Assembly: GCF_040548875.1 (NCBI RefSeq)
Contig: NZ_JBEPSJ010000002.1
Span: forward strand, 248,001-312,000
Source of the DNA: Conyzicola nivalis_A
GTDB lineage: Bacteria > Actinomycetota > Actinomycetes > Actinomycetales > Microbacteriaceae
DNA: 64,000 nucleotides
Direction: 5' to 3'
Position numbers and translations under genes: made by a program. Shown one piece after another: positions 33,660 to 40,944 of the stretch. Below the pieces are notes generated by a model that was not told where the DNA came from, made no database searches, and saw only the letters and a list, made by a program, of their open reading frames with translations. Positions within the stretch are counted from its first letter, which is position 1. Each line of letters starts with the position of its first letter.

Positions 33660-33703
33660 GCGGCAGATCGACCTAGCTCTCGCGAGCTAGGTCGATTTGC
33701 CGC
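33660..33703 (-). terminator. Long near-perfect hairpin downstream of the alcohol dehydrogenase gene
   Basis: Arms GCGGCA-G-ATCGACCTAGCTC (33660-33679) and GAGCTAGGTCGAT-T-TGCCGC (33684-33703) form a 20-bp stem with one G-U pair and a 4-base TCGC loop. It lies 71 bp past the dehydrogenase stop and 61 bp before the VOC start, so a terminator role is likely. The stem is longer than needed for termination. Confidence 0.7.
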
Positions 33704-33774
33704 AAGTTTTGGCCGAGACAGCGTGCAGGGATGCGGGGCCAGCTGCTCGAGAGCGACCGGCCCCGCGACATCCG

Positions 33775-34821
33775 CTACGGGACTATGACAGCACGACCGC
33801 GGATGCGGCCGGCGGCGAGGTCTTCGTAGGCCTTGGGTCCGTCATCGAGGCCGTAGGTCTCGACCTCGACCGAGATCTTGCCCGCGCGGGCGAGGTCGAG
33901 CACCTCGATGAGCTCGCTGCGGCTGCCCCAGTAGGGCATGCGCACGGCGGCGTCGAAAGCGATGCTGCCGAAGCTGAGGGCCATGGTGCCGCCGCCGATC
34001 CCGACGATGGTCACGTCGGAGTCGAGCGCCGCCACGCTCTGCGCGAGCGCCATGGTCGGGTTCGCTCCCACGAAGTCGAACACGGCGTCTGCGCCGAGCC
34101 CGCCGGTGATCTCGCGGATCTTGCCGGCAGCGGCGCCGTCGCTGATCAGCACGTGGTCGGCGCCCACGTGGGTGGCGAGCTCGAGCTTCTCGTCGTTGAC
34201 GTCGAGCGCGATCACGGTCGCGCCCGAGAGCGCCTTGAGAATCTGGATGCCCACGTGTCCGAGTCCGCCGGTCCCGATGACGACGGCGAACGTGCCCGCG
34301 CCGAGCTTCGGCAGGGAGCGCTTGATCGCGTGGTAGGGCGTGAGTCCGGCGTCGGTGAGCGACACGTTCTGCACGGGGTCGAGGTCGCCGAGCGGCACGA
34401 GGTGGCGCGCGTTGTCGACGATCATGTACTCGGCCATCGACCCCTGGCTGCCGAGTCCGGGAGGACGGATGCCTTCAGCCGCGGCATTCGTGCAGTAGTT
34501 CTCCTGTCCGGTGGAGCAGTTGTGGCAGCGGCCGCAACCCCACGGGCCGTAGACCGCGACGGCGTCGCCGACCCTGAGCGTGGAGTCGACGCCCTCGCCG
34601 ATCTCGTGCACGATGCCGGCGCCCTCGTGGCCGAGCGTGAGCGGCAGCGGGTAGCTCTGCTCGAAGTAGTCCTTCTCGGGCAGGCTCATGACGTAGTCGT
34701 CGGAGTGGCAGACGCCGCCCGCTGTGACTTTCAGCAGAACCTGGCCGGGACCGGGGCTGGGGATCGGGATGTCGACGACCTCGGGTGCCTGACCGATGGC
34801 GACGTAGCGGAGTGCTTTCAT
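33775..34821 (-). CDS. Zinc-dependent NAD(P) alcohol dehydrogenase
   Basis: A 348-residue medium-chain dehydrogenase. GGVCHSDDYVM carries the first catalytic zinc Cys, LTLGHEGAGIV the His-Glu pair, and the four structural zinc cysteines lie in GCGRCHNCSTGQENYC. The nucleotide fold is VVIGTGGLGHVGIQIL, followed by ALDVNDEKL, whose Asp suggests NAD preference. ATG 34821 (MKALRYVA) is the conserved start; 34 extra in-frame codons upstream are not convincing. It lies downstream of the TetR gene on the same strand, 111 bp away, and may have its own promoter. Confidence 0.92.
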   Translation of the reverse strand: MKALRYVAIGQAPEVVDIPIPSPGPGQVLLKVTAGGVCHSDDYVMSLPEKDYFEQSYPLPLTLGHEGAGIVHEIGEGVDSTLRVGDAVAVYGPWGCGRCHNCSTGQENYCTNAAAEGIRPPGLGSQGSMAEYMIVDNARHLVPLGDLDPVQNVSLTDAGLTPYHAIKRSLPKLGAGTFAVVIGTGGLGHVGIQILKALSGATVIALDVNDEKLELATHVGADHVLISDGAAAGKIREITGGLGADAVFDFVGANPTMALAQSVAALDSDVTIVGIGGGTMALSFGSIAFDAAVRMPYWGSRSELIEVLDLARAGKISVEVETYGLDDGPKAYEDLAAGRIRGRAVIVP

Positions 34822-34932
34822 GATGGCGTCCTCTTCCTTGCGGACCGAGTGGTCTGCCGCGGTATGCGGTAGGCAGGAAGCAGTCGAATCCGCAGCTTCA
34901 ATTATGCGCGACATGTGTTGCATTGTCTGGGG

Positions 34933-35643
34933 CTAGACAGCGGCCCGTCTCGACGACCACCCGCGCTCGTGCAGCCGCTCGAACCCGTCGAGCATAACGT
35001 CGAGGGCGAACTCGAACTCGAACTGGTCGTCGCAGCCGTGTCCGACGGCGGTGCCCTCGTCGTGCGCGCTCGCCATCGCCACCGCGAGGATGTTCGGATA
35101 CGAATCCCCCATCTGCCGCATCATCGCGGCCTGCGCCTCGGGCGGCATCGGCGGCGCGGCTTTTCGCGCGGCCGAGTCGTCGAACAGCTCCTGCGTGAAG
35201 CCCCACATGCGGCCGCCGATGGCGTGCATCACGTGGTGGGTGAGGTCGACCGAGAGCCCGCCGTCGAGAAACATGCCGGTGAACGAGTCCATGTAGTCGA
35301 GCACGGCGGGCGTCTGCCTGGTGCGGGTCTCGAGAACGGACCGGGCCCACGGATGCCGCTGCAGAGCACGTCTCGCCGAGAGCACCCGCTCGCGCACGAC
35401 GGTCTTCCACTCGGCGTCGACGACGGGCGCGTCGATCTCTCCGATGATGACCTCGACCATGCCGTCGAGCAGTTCCTCTTTGTTCTGCACGTGCTTGTAC
35501 AGCGCCATCGGAACGACGCCGAGCTCCTGCGCGAGCCGGCGCATGCTGAGGGCGTCGATGCCGATCTCGTCGGCGAGGGCGACCGCGGCGCGCAGCACGC
35601 GGTCGCGATTGAGGTACACGCGCTTCTCGGGCATCCGTGGCAT
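34933..35643 (-). CDS. TetR-family regulator with tetracycline-repressor-type C-terminus
   Basis: A 236-residue repressor. The DNA-binding domain is about residues 5-50 (LADEIGIDALSMRRLAQELGVVPMALYKHVQNKEELL), and the C-terminal region resembles TetR_C_1. ATG 35643 follows AGAGGCGG; another ATG lies three codons later. It is divergent from the DUF4386 gene, and the intervening region has two matching palindromes, so autorepression and repression of DUF4386 are likely. The ligand is unknown. Confidence 0.9.
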   Translation of the reverse strand: MPRMPEKRVYLNRDRVLRAAVALADEIGIDALSMRRLAQELGVVPMALYKHVQNKEELLDGMVEVIIGEIDAPVVDAEWKTVVRERVLSARRALQRHPWARSVLETRTRQTPAVLDYMDSFTGMFLDGGLSVDLTHHVMHAIGGRMWGFTQELFDDSAARKAAPPMPPEAQAAMMRQMGDSYPNILAVAMASAHDEGTAVGHGCDDQFEFEFALDVMLDGFERLHERGWSSRRAAV

Positions 35644-35660
35644 CCGCCTCTCGACCGGTC

Positions 35661-35689
35661 TTGACAGGAGTACAGCGTACACCTAGTGT
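35661..35689 (+). promoter_or_regulatory. Promoter of the DUF4386 gene with operator filling the spacer
   Basis: TTGACA (35661-35666) and TAGTGT (35684-35689) are 17 bp apart, close to the sigma-70 consensus. The 17-bp spacer GGAGTACAGCGTACACC is a dyad matching the downstream operator at 6 of 8 positions in the left arm and all 8 in the right. Confidence 0.65.
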
Positions 35690-35697
35690 CATCCGCA

Positions 35698-35714
35698 GGT
35701 GTACGCCGTACACC
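35698..35714. promoter_or_regulatory. TetR operator, perfect 17-bp palindrome
   Basis: GGTGTACG-C-CGTACACC is symmetric without mismatch. It starts 9 bp after the -10 box, so it covers the expected transcription start. Confidence 0.8.
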
Positions 35715-35741
35715 TCAAACTGATTCGAACGGAACCCGACC

Positions 35742-36449
35742 ATGAACTCGTACCGCACAACAGCCATCGCCGTGGGCGTGCTGTTTCTCATCACACACGT
35801 GACGGCGATCGTGCCGCGCATCTTCTACGGCCCCTTTCTCATCGACGGCTCGGGCGATGCGAGCGCGGTGACGTTCGGTGCGCTGCTCGAGGTGGTCCTG
35901 GCCCTGACCGTCGTGGGCACCGCGATCGCCCTGTACCCGGTGGCCAAGCGTCAGGACGCCGGGCTCGCCGTGGGCTACGTCGCGTTGCGCACGCTCGAGG
36001 CGAGCGTCATCCTCGTCGGCGTGGTCGGGATACTCACCCTCGTGTCGCTGCGTGCCAGCGTCGCAGGACTCGCGGATGATTCATCCGTCGCCCCTCTGAT
36101 CGACACACTGGTCGCGTTCGTCGACGTGTCGTTTGTCGTCGGCCCCGGTTTCATCTGCGGGACCAACACGGTGCTGATGGCCTGGATCATGTACAAGTCG
36201 GGCCTGGTGCCGCGCTTCATCGCGGTGCTCGGCCTCGTCGGCGGGCCGCTCGTCTTCGCGTTCAACGTCGTGAAGCTGTTCGGCTTCTCCGAGCAGATGA
36301 TGCCGTGGGCGGGCCTCGCCGTCGTGCCGATCTTCTCGTGGGAGCTGTGCCTGGCGTTCTACCTGATCGTGAAGGGGTTCCGCCCGGAGGCGCTCGCGCG
36401 GCTCGGTCTCGTCGACGGGTCAAATCAGCGCCGGCTGGTCACCGCGTAG
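35742..36449 (+). CDS. DUF4386 membrane protein
   Basis: A 235-residue integral membrane protein with about six helices. The start MNSYRTTAIAVGVLFLITHV and the segments LYPVAKRQDAGLAVGYVALRTLEA and FNVVKLFGFSEQ are typical of DUF4386, a family of unknown function that commonly sits beside regulators in actinobacteria and firmicutes. The promoter has two operators matching a divergent TetR gene, so expression is probably inducible. Confidence 0.85.
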   Translation: MNSYRTTAIAVGVLFLITHVTAIVPRIFYGPFLIDGSGDASAVTFGALLEVVLALTVVGTAIALYPVAKRQDAGLAVGYVALRTLEASVILVGVVGILTLVSLRASVAGLADDSSVAPLIDTLVAFVDVSFVVGPGFICGTNTVLMAWIMYKSGLVPRFIAVLGLVGGPLVFAFNVVKLFGFSEQMMPWAGLAVVPIFSWELCLAFYLIVKGFRPEALARLGLVDGSNQRRLVTA

Positions 36450-36467
36450 GCGCGCGGCGCGCGGCGC

Positions 36468-37397
36468 TCAGCCGAAGATGTGCAGCCCGAGGTCGTCGGC
36501 GAGCTGCTCGCAGGCGAGCACGCCCCGCACGCTGTTGCCCTCCTCGTCGAGGGGCGGACTATAGACGCCGATGCCGAGCCGGCCGGGTGCCGCGGCGACC
36601 AGTCCGCCCGCGACACCCGACTTGGCGGGCAGCCCAACCCGGCGCAACCAGCGGCCCGACCCGTCGTACATTCCGCAGGTCGCCATCACGCTCAAGGTCT
36701 CGGTCACCACCTCGGGGCTGATGGCCTGATCACCGGTGACGGGGTTGCGTCCGCCGAACGCGAGCGTCGCACCCATGATCGCGAGCACCTCGGCGTCGAC
36801 GAGCACGGAGCAGGCGCGCGCGTAGACCGCGATCGCGTCGTCGACCTCGACGTGCAGCGTGCCGGCCGAACGCATGAGGTAGCCGAGGGCGCGGTTGCGG
36901 TCGCCGAGCAGACGCTCGGAGCCCGCCACATCCTGGTCGATCTCGAGGTCGCGGCCGGCGATGCGCGAGAGGCCGGAAAGGATGCGCGCCGTGCGCTCTT
37001 CGGGGTCGGAACCGTCGACCAGGCTGGCGGTGAGCAGCGCACCGGCGTTGACCATCGCGTTCGGCGGTCGCCCGGTCTCCGACTCGAAGACGATCGCGTC
37101 GAACGCCTGCCCGGTCGGCTCGGTTCCGACGGCGTCGAGCACCTCGTCGCCGCGGTCCATCAGAGCCAGTGCGTAGACGAACGGCTTCACGGCCGACTGC
37201 AGGGAGAACGGGATGCGGGAGTCGCCGGCCGAGCGGATCTGACCGTCGGCCGTGACCGTGGCGATGCCGAACAGACCGGGGTCGGCGGCCGCGAGCTCGG
37301 GGATGCTGTCGTCGACCTCGCCGCCCTCGATGTCGCGCAGGCGCCGGTCGAGGGCGTCGAGGTCGTAGCGGGCCAGTGCATCGTCGGAGATTGCCAT
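36468..37397 (-). CDS. glsA: Glutaminase A
   Basis: A 309-residue glutaminase of the serine-dependent beta-lactamase-like fold, hydrolysing L-glutamine to glutamate and ammonia in the cytosol. The S-x-x-K catalytic motif is FSLQSAVKPF (S68, K71). NAMVNAGALLTASL and RSAGTLHVEVDDAI are the further conserved blocks, and AKSGVAGGLVAA is near the end. ATG 37397 is used; there is an upstream TTG. Length is standard for the single-domain bacterial enzyme. Confidence 0.93.
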   Translation of the reverse strand: MAISDDALARYDLDALDRRLRDIEGGEVDDSIPELAAADPGLFGIATVTADGQIRSAGDSRIPFSLQSAVKPFVYALALMDRGDEVLDAVGTEPTGQAFDAIVFESETGRPPNAMVNAGALLTASLVDGSDPEERTARILSGLSRIAGRDLEIDQDVAGSERLLGDRNRALGYLMRSAGTLHVEVDDAIAVYARACSVLVDAEVLAIMGATLAFGGRNPVTGDQAISPEVVTETLSVMATCGMYDGSGRWLRRVGLPAKSGVAGGLVAAAPGRLGIGVYSPPLDEEGNSVRGVLACEQLADDLGLHIFG

Positions 37398-37469
37398 GGC
37401 GCCAGTCAAGCAGGAGCCGCTGGGCGACTCCTGCCGGGGCGCTTGCCTGGGCGCCTGTTAGGCCGCTCG

Positions 37470-37742
37470 CTACGCCGCGGCGAACCGCTTGGCCGACCGG
37501 GCCTTGGCCTTCTCGGCTTCGACCTCGCGGTTCTTCGGCGGCGCGGTGGTCACCAGATCCTCGAGCAGATGTCTGGAGATGTGGGCGATCTCGTCGACGG
37601 CGCGATTGAAGGCCTCTTCGTTGGCCTTCGACGGCTTCGTCGATCCGCTGATCTTGCGCACGAATTGCAGTGCGGCGGCGTGCACCTCGTCGTCAGTGGC
37701 GGCGGGCTCGAAATTGTGGAGTGGATGAATGTTCCGACACAT
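37470..37742 (-). CDS. DUF2277 protein
   Basis: A 90-residue protein beginning MCRNIHPLHNFEPAATDDE and continuing AALQFVRKISGSTKPSKAN, which is the nearly invariant DUF2277 sequence. The C-terminal tail is Lys/Ala-rich. The family is widespread in actinobacteria and has no known function. It lies 72 bp upstream of the glutaminase gene on the same strand. Confidence 0.88.
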   Translation of the reverse strand: MCRNIHPLHNFEPAATDDEVHAAALQFVRKISGSTKPSKANEEAFNRAVDEIAHISRHLLEDLVTTAPPKNREVEAEKAKARSAKRFAAA

Positions 37743-37864
37743 ACATCGAGGGTAGCGACGGGGCCCGGGGAGGGGTAGATCGTCGGCCGGTCAGGTTCCC
37801 CGAATTGGGGCGCGACTATTGCTCGACTACGCCGTACGCTCAGTTGCCGCCCCGAGAGGACCCT

Positions 37865-39295
37865 ATGACTGACCCGACACATTCCGCGAACCCTACTGAG
37901 CCCGCCCTCGCCGGACCGATAGCGGGTTGGTACGACGACGGTGCTGGGCGAAAAAGATGGTGGGACGGCTCGGCGTGGTCCGAGACCCGGACGGCGCCAT
38001 TGAAGTCACGATGGTTCCGGCCGACCCTCAGCACCTGGCTGGTTGGCGCGCTCGTCGCATTGTTTCTGATCGTCGGCACCGCCACGAGCGGCTTTGCCGG
38101 ATTCCTGATCATGCTCGGCCTCGCAGGGATCATCACCGCGCTTTACGCCGTCGTCACCGGCAGGCGGTCGCGGGCGTCGATACCGACCCGAAAAGTTGCC
38201 GCAATTGCGTTGGCTTCGAGTCTCGTGCTTACCTTCGCGGGCGGCGCCGTGGCAGGACCCACCGCAGAAAGACCTTCGATCAGCGAGTCGGCGCTGATCG
38301 CTGTCGAGACTGCCGAGCCCGCAGAAGAAGTCGTCGATGAACCGGCCTACGCCTTCACCGTCGAGGCGCCAATGGATCCCGACACCGCGGTCGCCGCCGA
38401 GGAACCGGCCAGCGTTGCCGCAGTCGACACCACTGCCACGACGGGAACCGCGCTTTCCCTGCTCGCCGCCCTTTCTATCAAAGGCAAAGCACCGAAGACC
38501 GGCTACGACCGCACGGCTCTCTTCGGAACCGCCTGGGTGGATGTCGACCGCAACGGCTGCGATACACGCAACGACATTCTGAGGCGCGACCTCACAGCCG
38601 CGGGCTTCTCCGGCTCCTGCAAGGTTGTGAACGGCACGTTGGTGTCTCCGTTCACCGGGGCGGAGGTCGCCTTCGTTCGAGGCAATACGACGTCGGCGCT
38701 CGTACAGATCGACCACGTCGTCTCCCTGTCGAATTCTTGGCAGACGGGCGCGCAGCAGCTTTCTCAGGCTCAGCGCATCTCCCTAGCGAACGACCCGCTC
38801 AACTTGCTCGCCGTGGACGGCAAGTCGAACGCTCAAAAGGGCGACGGCGACACGGCGACATGGTTGCCCTCAAACAAGGCCTTCCGGTGTGCTTACGTCG
38901 CGCGCCAAATCTCAGTCAAGGCGACCTATGGCCTATGGGTGACGCAGTCCGAACGCGACGCCATGAGCGGTGTTCTTGCTTCGTGCGAAGGCGAACCCAC
39001 GATCAACTCCACTTTCACTCCGGCGCCGGCGCCGGCGCCGATTGCGGTGGTCCCGGTTCCAGCACCTGCTCCAGCGCCAGCACCCGCGCCAAAGCCGGCA
39101 CCTGCGCCCGCTCCGGTCCCTGTGCCGGCCCCGGCACCCGCGCCGGCTCCCGCTCCCGCACCCGCGCCCGCGCCCGCCCCCTTTTACAAGAACTGCACGG
39201 CGGCACGTGAAGCCGGTGGGGCGCCGGTTTACCTCGGTGGCCCGGGATACGGCACCCACCTTGACCGTGACGGAGACGGTGTCGGCTGCGAGTAG
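37865..39295 (+). CDS. Membrane-anchored GmrSD_C-type HNH nuclease with Excalibur domain
   Basis: A 476-residue protein with an unusual stack of domains. Residues about 18-45 are DUF2510 (GWYDDGAGRKRWWDGSAWSE), followed by two helices (about 55-100) and a third near 112-130. The extracellular part has the DUF1524/GmrSD C-terminal nuclease (about 205-345): DVDRNGCDTRNDILRRDL, the catalytic IDHVVSLSNSWQTGAQ and NDPLNLLAVDGKSNAQKGD. A Pro-Ala repeat linker of about 65 residues leads to an Excalibur calcium-binding end (YKNCTAAREAGGAPVYLGG, DRDGDGVGCE). It probably degrades extracellular DNA. ATG 37865 follows GAGAGGA. GC is lower than in flanking genes. Confidence 0.88.
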   Translation: MTDPTHSANPTEPALAGPIAGWYDDGAGRKRWWDGSAWSETRTAPLKSRWFRPTLSTWLVGALVALFLIVGTATSGFAGFLIMLGLAGIITALYAVVTGRRSRASIPTRKVAAIALASSLVLTFAGGAVAGPTAERPSISESALIAVETAEPAEEVVDEPAYAFTVEAPMDPDTAVAAEEPASVAAVDTTATTGTALSLLAALSIKGKAPKTGYDRTALFGTAWVDVDRNGCDTRNDILRRDLTAAGFSGSCKVVNGTLVSPFTGAEVAFVRGNTTSALVQIDHVVSLSNSWQTGAQQLSQAQRISLANDPLNLLAVDGKSNAQKGDGDTATWLPSNKAFRCAYVARQISVKATYGLWVTQSERDAMSGVLASCEGEPTINSTFTPAPAPAPIAVVPVPAPAPAPAPAPKPAPAPAPVPVPAPAPAPAPAPAPAPAPAPFYKNCTAAREAGGAPVYLGGPGYGTHLDRDGDGVGCE

Positions 39296-39322
39296 CCACG
39301 GCGCCCGGAGAGGGGTAGACCC

Positions 39323-40159
39323 TCACACCCGGCGCATCACCGTCACGAGGTACTCCCACTCGAGCCGGAACGGGTCGGTCGCCACTGAGTGATCCCGCGC
39401 GAGCGCGACCAGCGCGTCGTCGAGCGCGGCCGTTCGGTCGGCGTCGTCGGCGAGCGACTTGTACACCGCGATCGTGGGCCCGTAGTTTTCGCGGAAGAAG
39501 TTGCGAAAACCCTCTGCGTGCTCGAACCGTGTCACCGGAAGCATCCGTCGCTCCTGTCGAAGTGTCTCTGCTCGTCCTTCGAACAGCTCGTCGAGGTGAG
39601 CGGGAGACCCCCAGGCCGGAGCCGGCTCGACGCCGGGCGGAGGCGCGGGCGCGAACGGCTTCATCGTCGCGAACAACTGGCCGATGAAGCCTTCGGGTGT
39701 CCAGCTCGTGACGGCGATCGTGCCGTCGGCCCGGCAGACCCGCACGAGCTCGTCGGCCGCGCGACGGTGGTGCGGGGCGAACATCACGCCGATAGTGGAG
39801 AGCACCACGTCGAACGATTCGTCGGCGAAGGGCAGGTTCTCGGCATCGGCCTCGACCCAGTCGATCGCGAGATCGCCCGCCGAGGCACGGCCGGCGTCGA
39901 GCAGTTCGGGCGTGAGGTCGGAGGCGGTGACGCGTGCTCCGAGGCGCGCGGCGGGGATGGCGGCGCTTCCCGTGCCGGCCGCGACGTCGAGCACGACGTC
40001 GTCGGGTCCGACCCCGGCGAGCTGCACGAGCTCCGGGCCGAGGGGATGGACGAGGTCGTCCACCACCTTCGGGTAGTCGCCGAACGCCCACATGGCGCGG
40101 TGCCGGCTCTTCAGTGCGCGGTCGGCGTCGTCGGTCGCGCTGGTGTCAGTAGTACTCAT
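39323..40159 (-). CDS. Class I SAM-dependent methyltransferase
   Basis: A 278-residue enzyme. Motif I is VVLDVAAGTGSAAIPAARLG, motif II/III GARVTASDLTPELLDAGRASA, and ADAENLPFADESFDVVLSTIGVMF matches the Methyltransf_11/25 pattern that binds S-adenosylmethionine. The C-terminal half carries no family-specific marks, so the methyl acceptor is unknown. A single gene facing the nuclease gene convergently. Confidence 0.88.
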   Translation of the reverse strand: MSTTDTSATDDADRALKSRHRAMWAFGDYPKVVDDLVHPLGPELVQLAGVGPDDVVLDVAAGTGSAAIPAARLGARVTASDLTPELLDAGRASAGDLAIDWVEADAENLPFADESFDVVLSTIGVMFAPHHRRAADELVRVCRADGTIAVTSWTPEGFIGQLFATMKPFAPAPPPGVEPAPAWGSPAHLDELFEGRAETLRQERRMLPVTRFEHAEGFRNFFRENYGPTIAVYKSLADDADRTAALDDALVALARDHSVATDPFRLEWEYLVTVMRRV

Positions 40160-40254
40160 GCTGGGGCCCTTCCCTCATCGGGTGATCCCCGTCGGATCAC
40201 CTCCGGTGGGCCCATGATCCCGCGTCTCCCCCGTGCCGGAACAGGGGGTGGCAG

Positions 40255-40938
40255 TTACTCCTTCGTGCGCTTGCGCGACGGCGGCGTGTACTCGTCGCTG
40301 TACTCCTGGCCGCTCATGGCGAGTACCGCGTCCATGATGCGGTCGGTCATTGTGCGCAGCATCGCGTGGTCGCGGTCCTTGCCGTAGAATTCGTTGAAGT
40401 CGAGCGGGGGGCCGAACGAGATTCCGATGCGCTGGATGCGTACGCGCCCGTCGCCCTCGGACGGCATCACCTTGTCGGTGTCGATCATGGCGACGGGCAC
40501 GACGGCCGCGCCCGACTCCAGCGCCATGCGGGCGACCCCGGTGCGGAAGCGATGCAGCTTGCCGTCGCGGGTGCGCGAGCCCTCCGGGTAGATGCCGAGC
40601 ACGTCGCCCTTGGTGAGAACGCTCATACCCGCTTTAAGCGAAGCTTCGGATGCCTTGCCGCCCGACCTGTCGATGGGAATCATGCCCGTCGCGCGCAGGA
40701 ACCAGGCGACGAACCACTTACCCAGACCCCTGCCCTCGAAGTAGGTGCTCGCGGCGAGAAAGTAGATGCGCCGCTTGATCACGAGCGGCAGGATCACTGA
40801 GTCGATGAACGACAGGTGGTTGCTGGCCAGGATCACCGGCCCCGTGCCGGGAATGTTCTCGACGCCTTCGAGGCGCGGGCGGAAGAGGGTGCGCAACAGC
40901 GGGCCCGCAACGATCGTCTTCATGAACCAGTAGAACAT
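40255..40938 (-). CDS. 1-acyl-sn-glycerol-3-phosphate acyltransferase family protein
   Basis: A 227-residue PlsC-type acyltransferase that transfers acyl groups to lysophospholipids at the membrane. The H-x4-D motif is SNHLSFIDS; FVAWFLRATGMIPIDRSGG and the glycerophosphate-binding YPEGSRTRDGKL are the other family blocks, and VPVAMID closes the core. It begins 6 bp after the MMPL gene, so both are likely co-transcribed, possibly linking lipid export and acylation. Confidence 0.9.
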   Translation of the reverse strand: MFYWFMKTIVAGPLLRTLFRPRLEGVENIPGTGPVILASNHLSFIDSVILPLVIKRRIYFLAASTYFEGRGLGKWFVAWFLRATGMIPIDRSGGKASEASLKAGMSVLTKGDVLGIYPEGSRTRDGKLHRFRTGVARMALESGAAVVPVAMIDTDKVMPSEGDGRVRIQRIGISFGPPLDFNEFYGKDRDHAMLRTMTDRIMDAVLAMSGQEYSDEYTPPSRKRTKE

Positions 40939-40944
40939 CGAGAC

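Noticed and set aside
40428..40938. Functional fusion or shared lipid pathway of MMPL and PlsC as a mycolate system
   Set aside because: Adjacency is clear, but no polyketide or mycolate genes are present, so only a general lipid link is stated.
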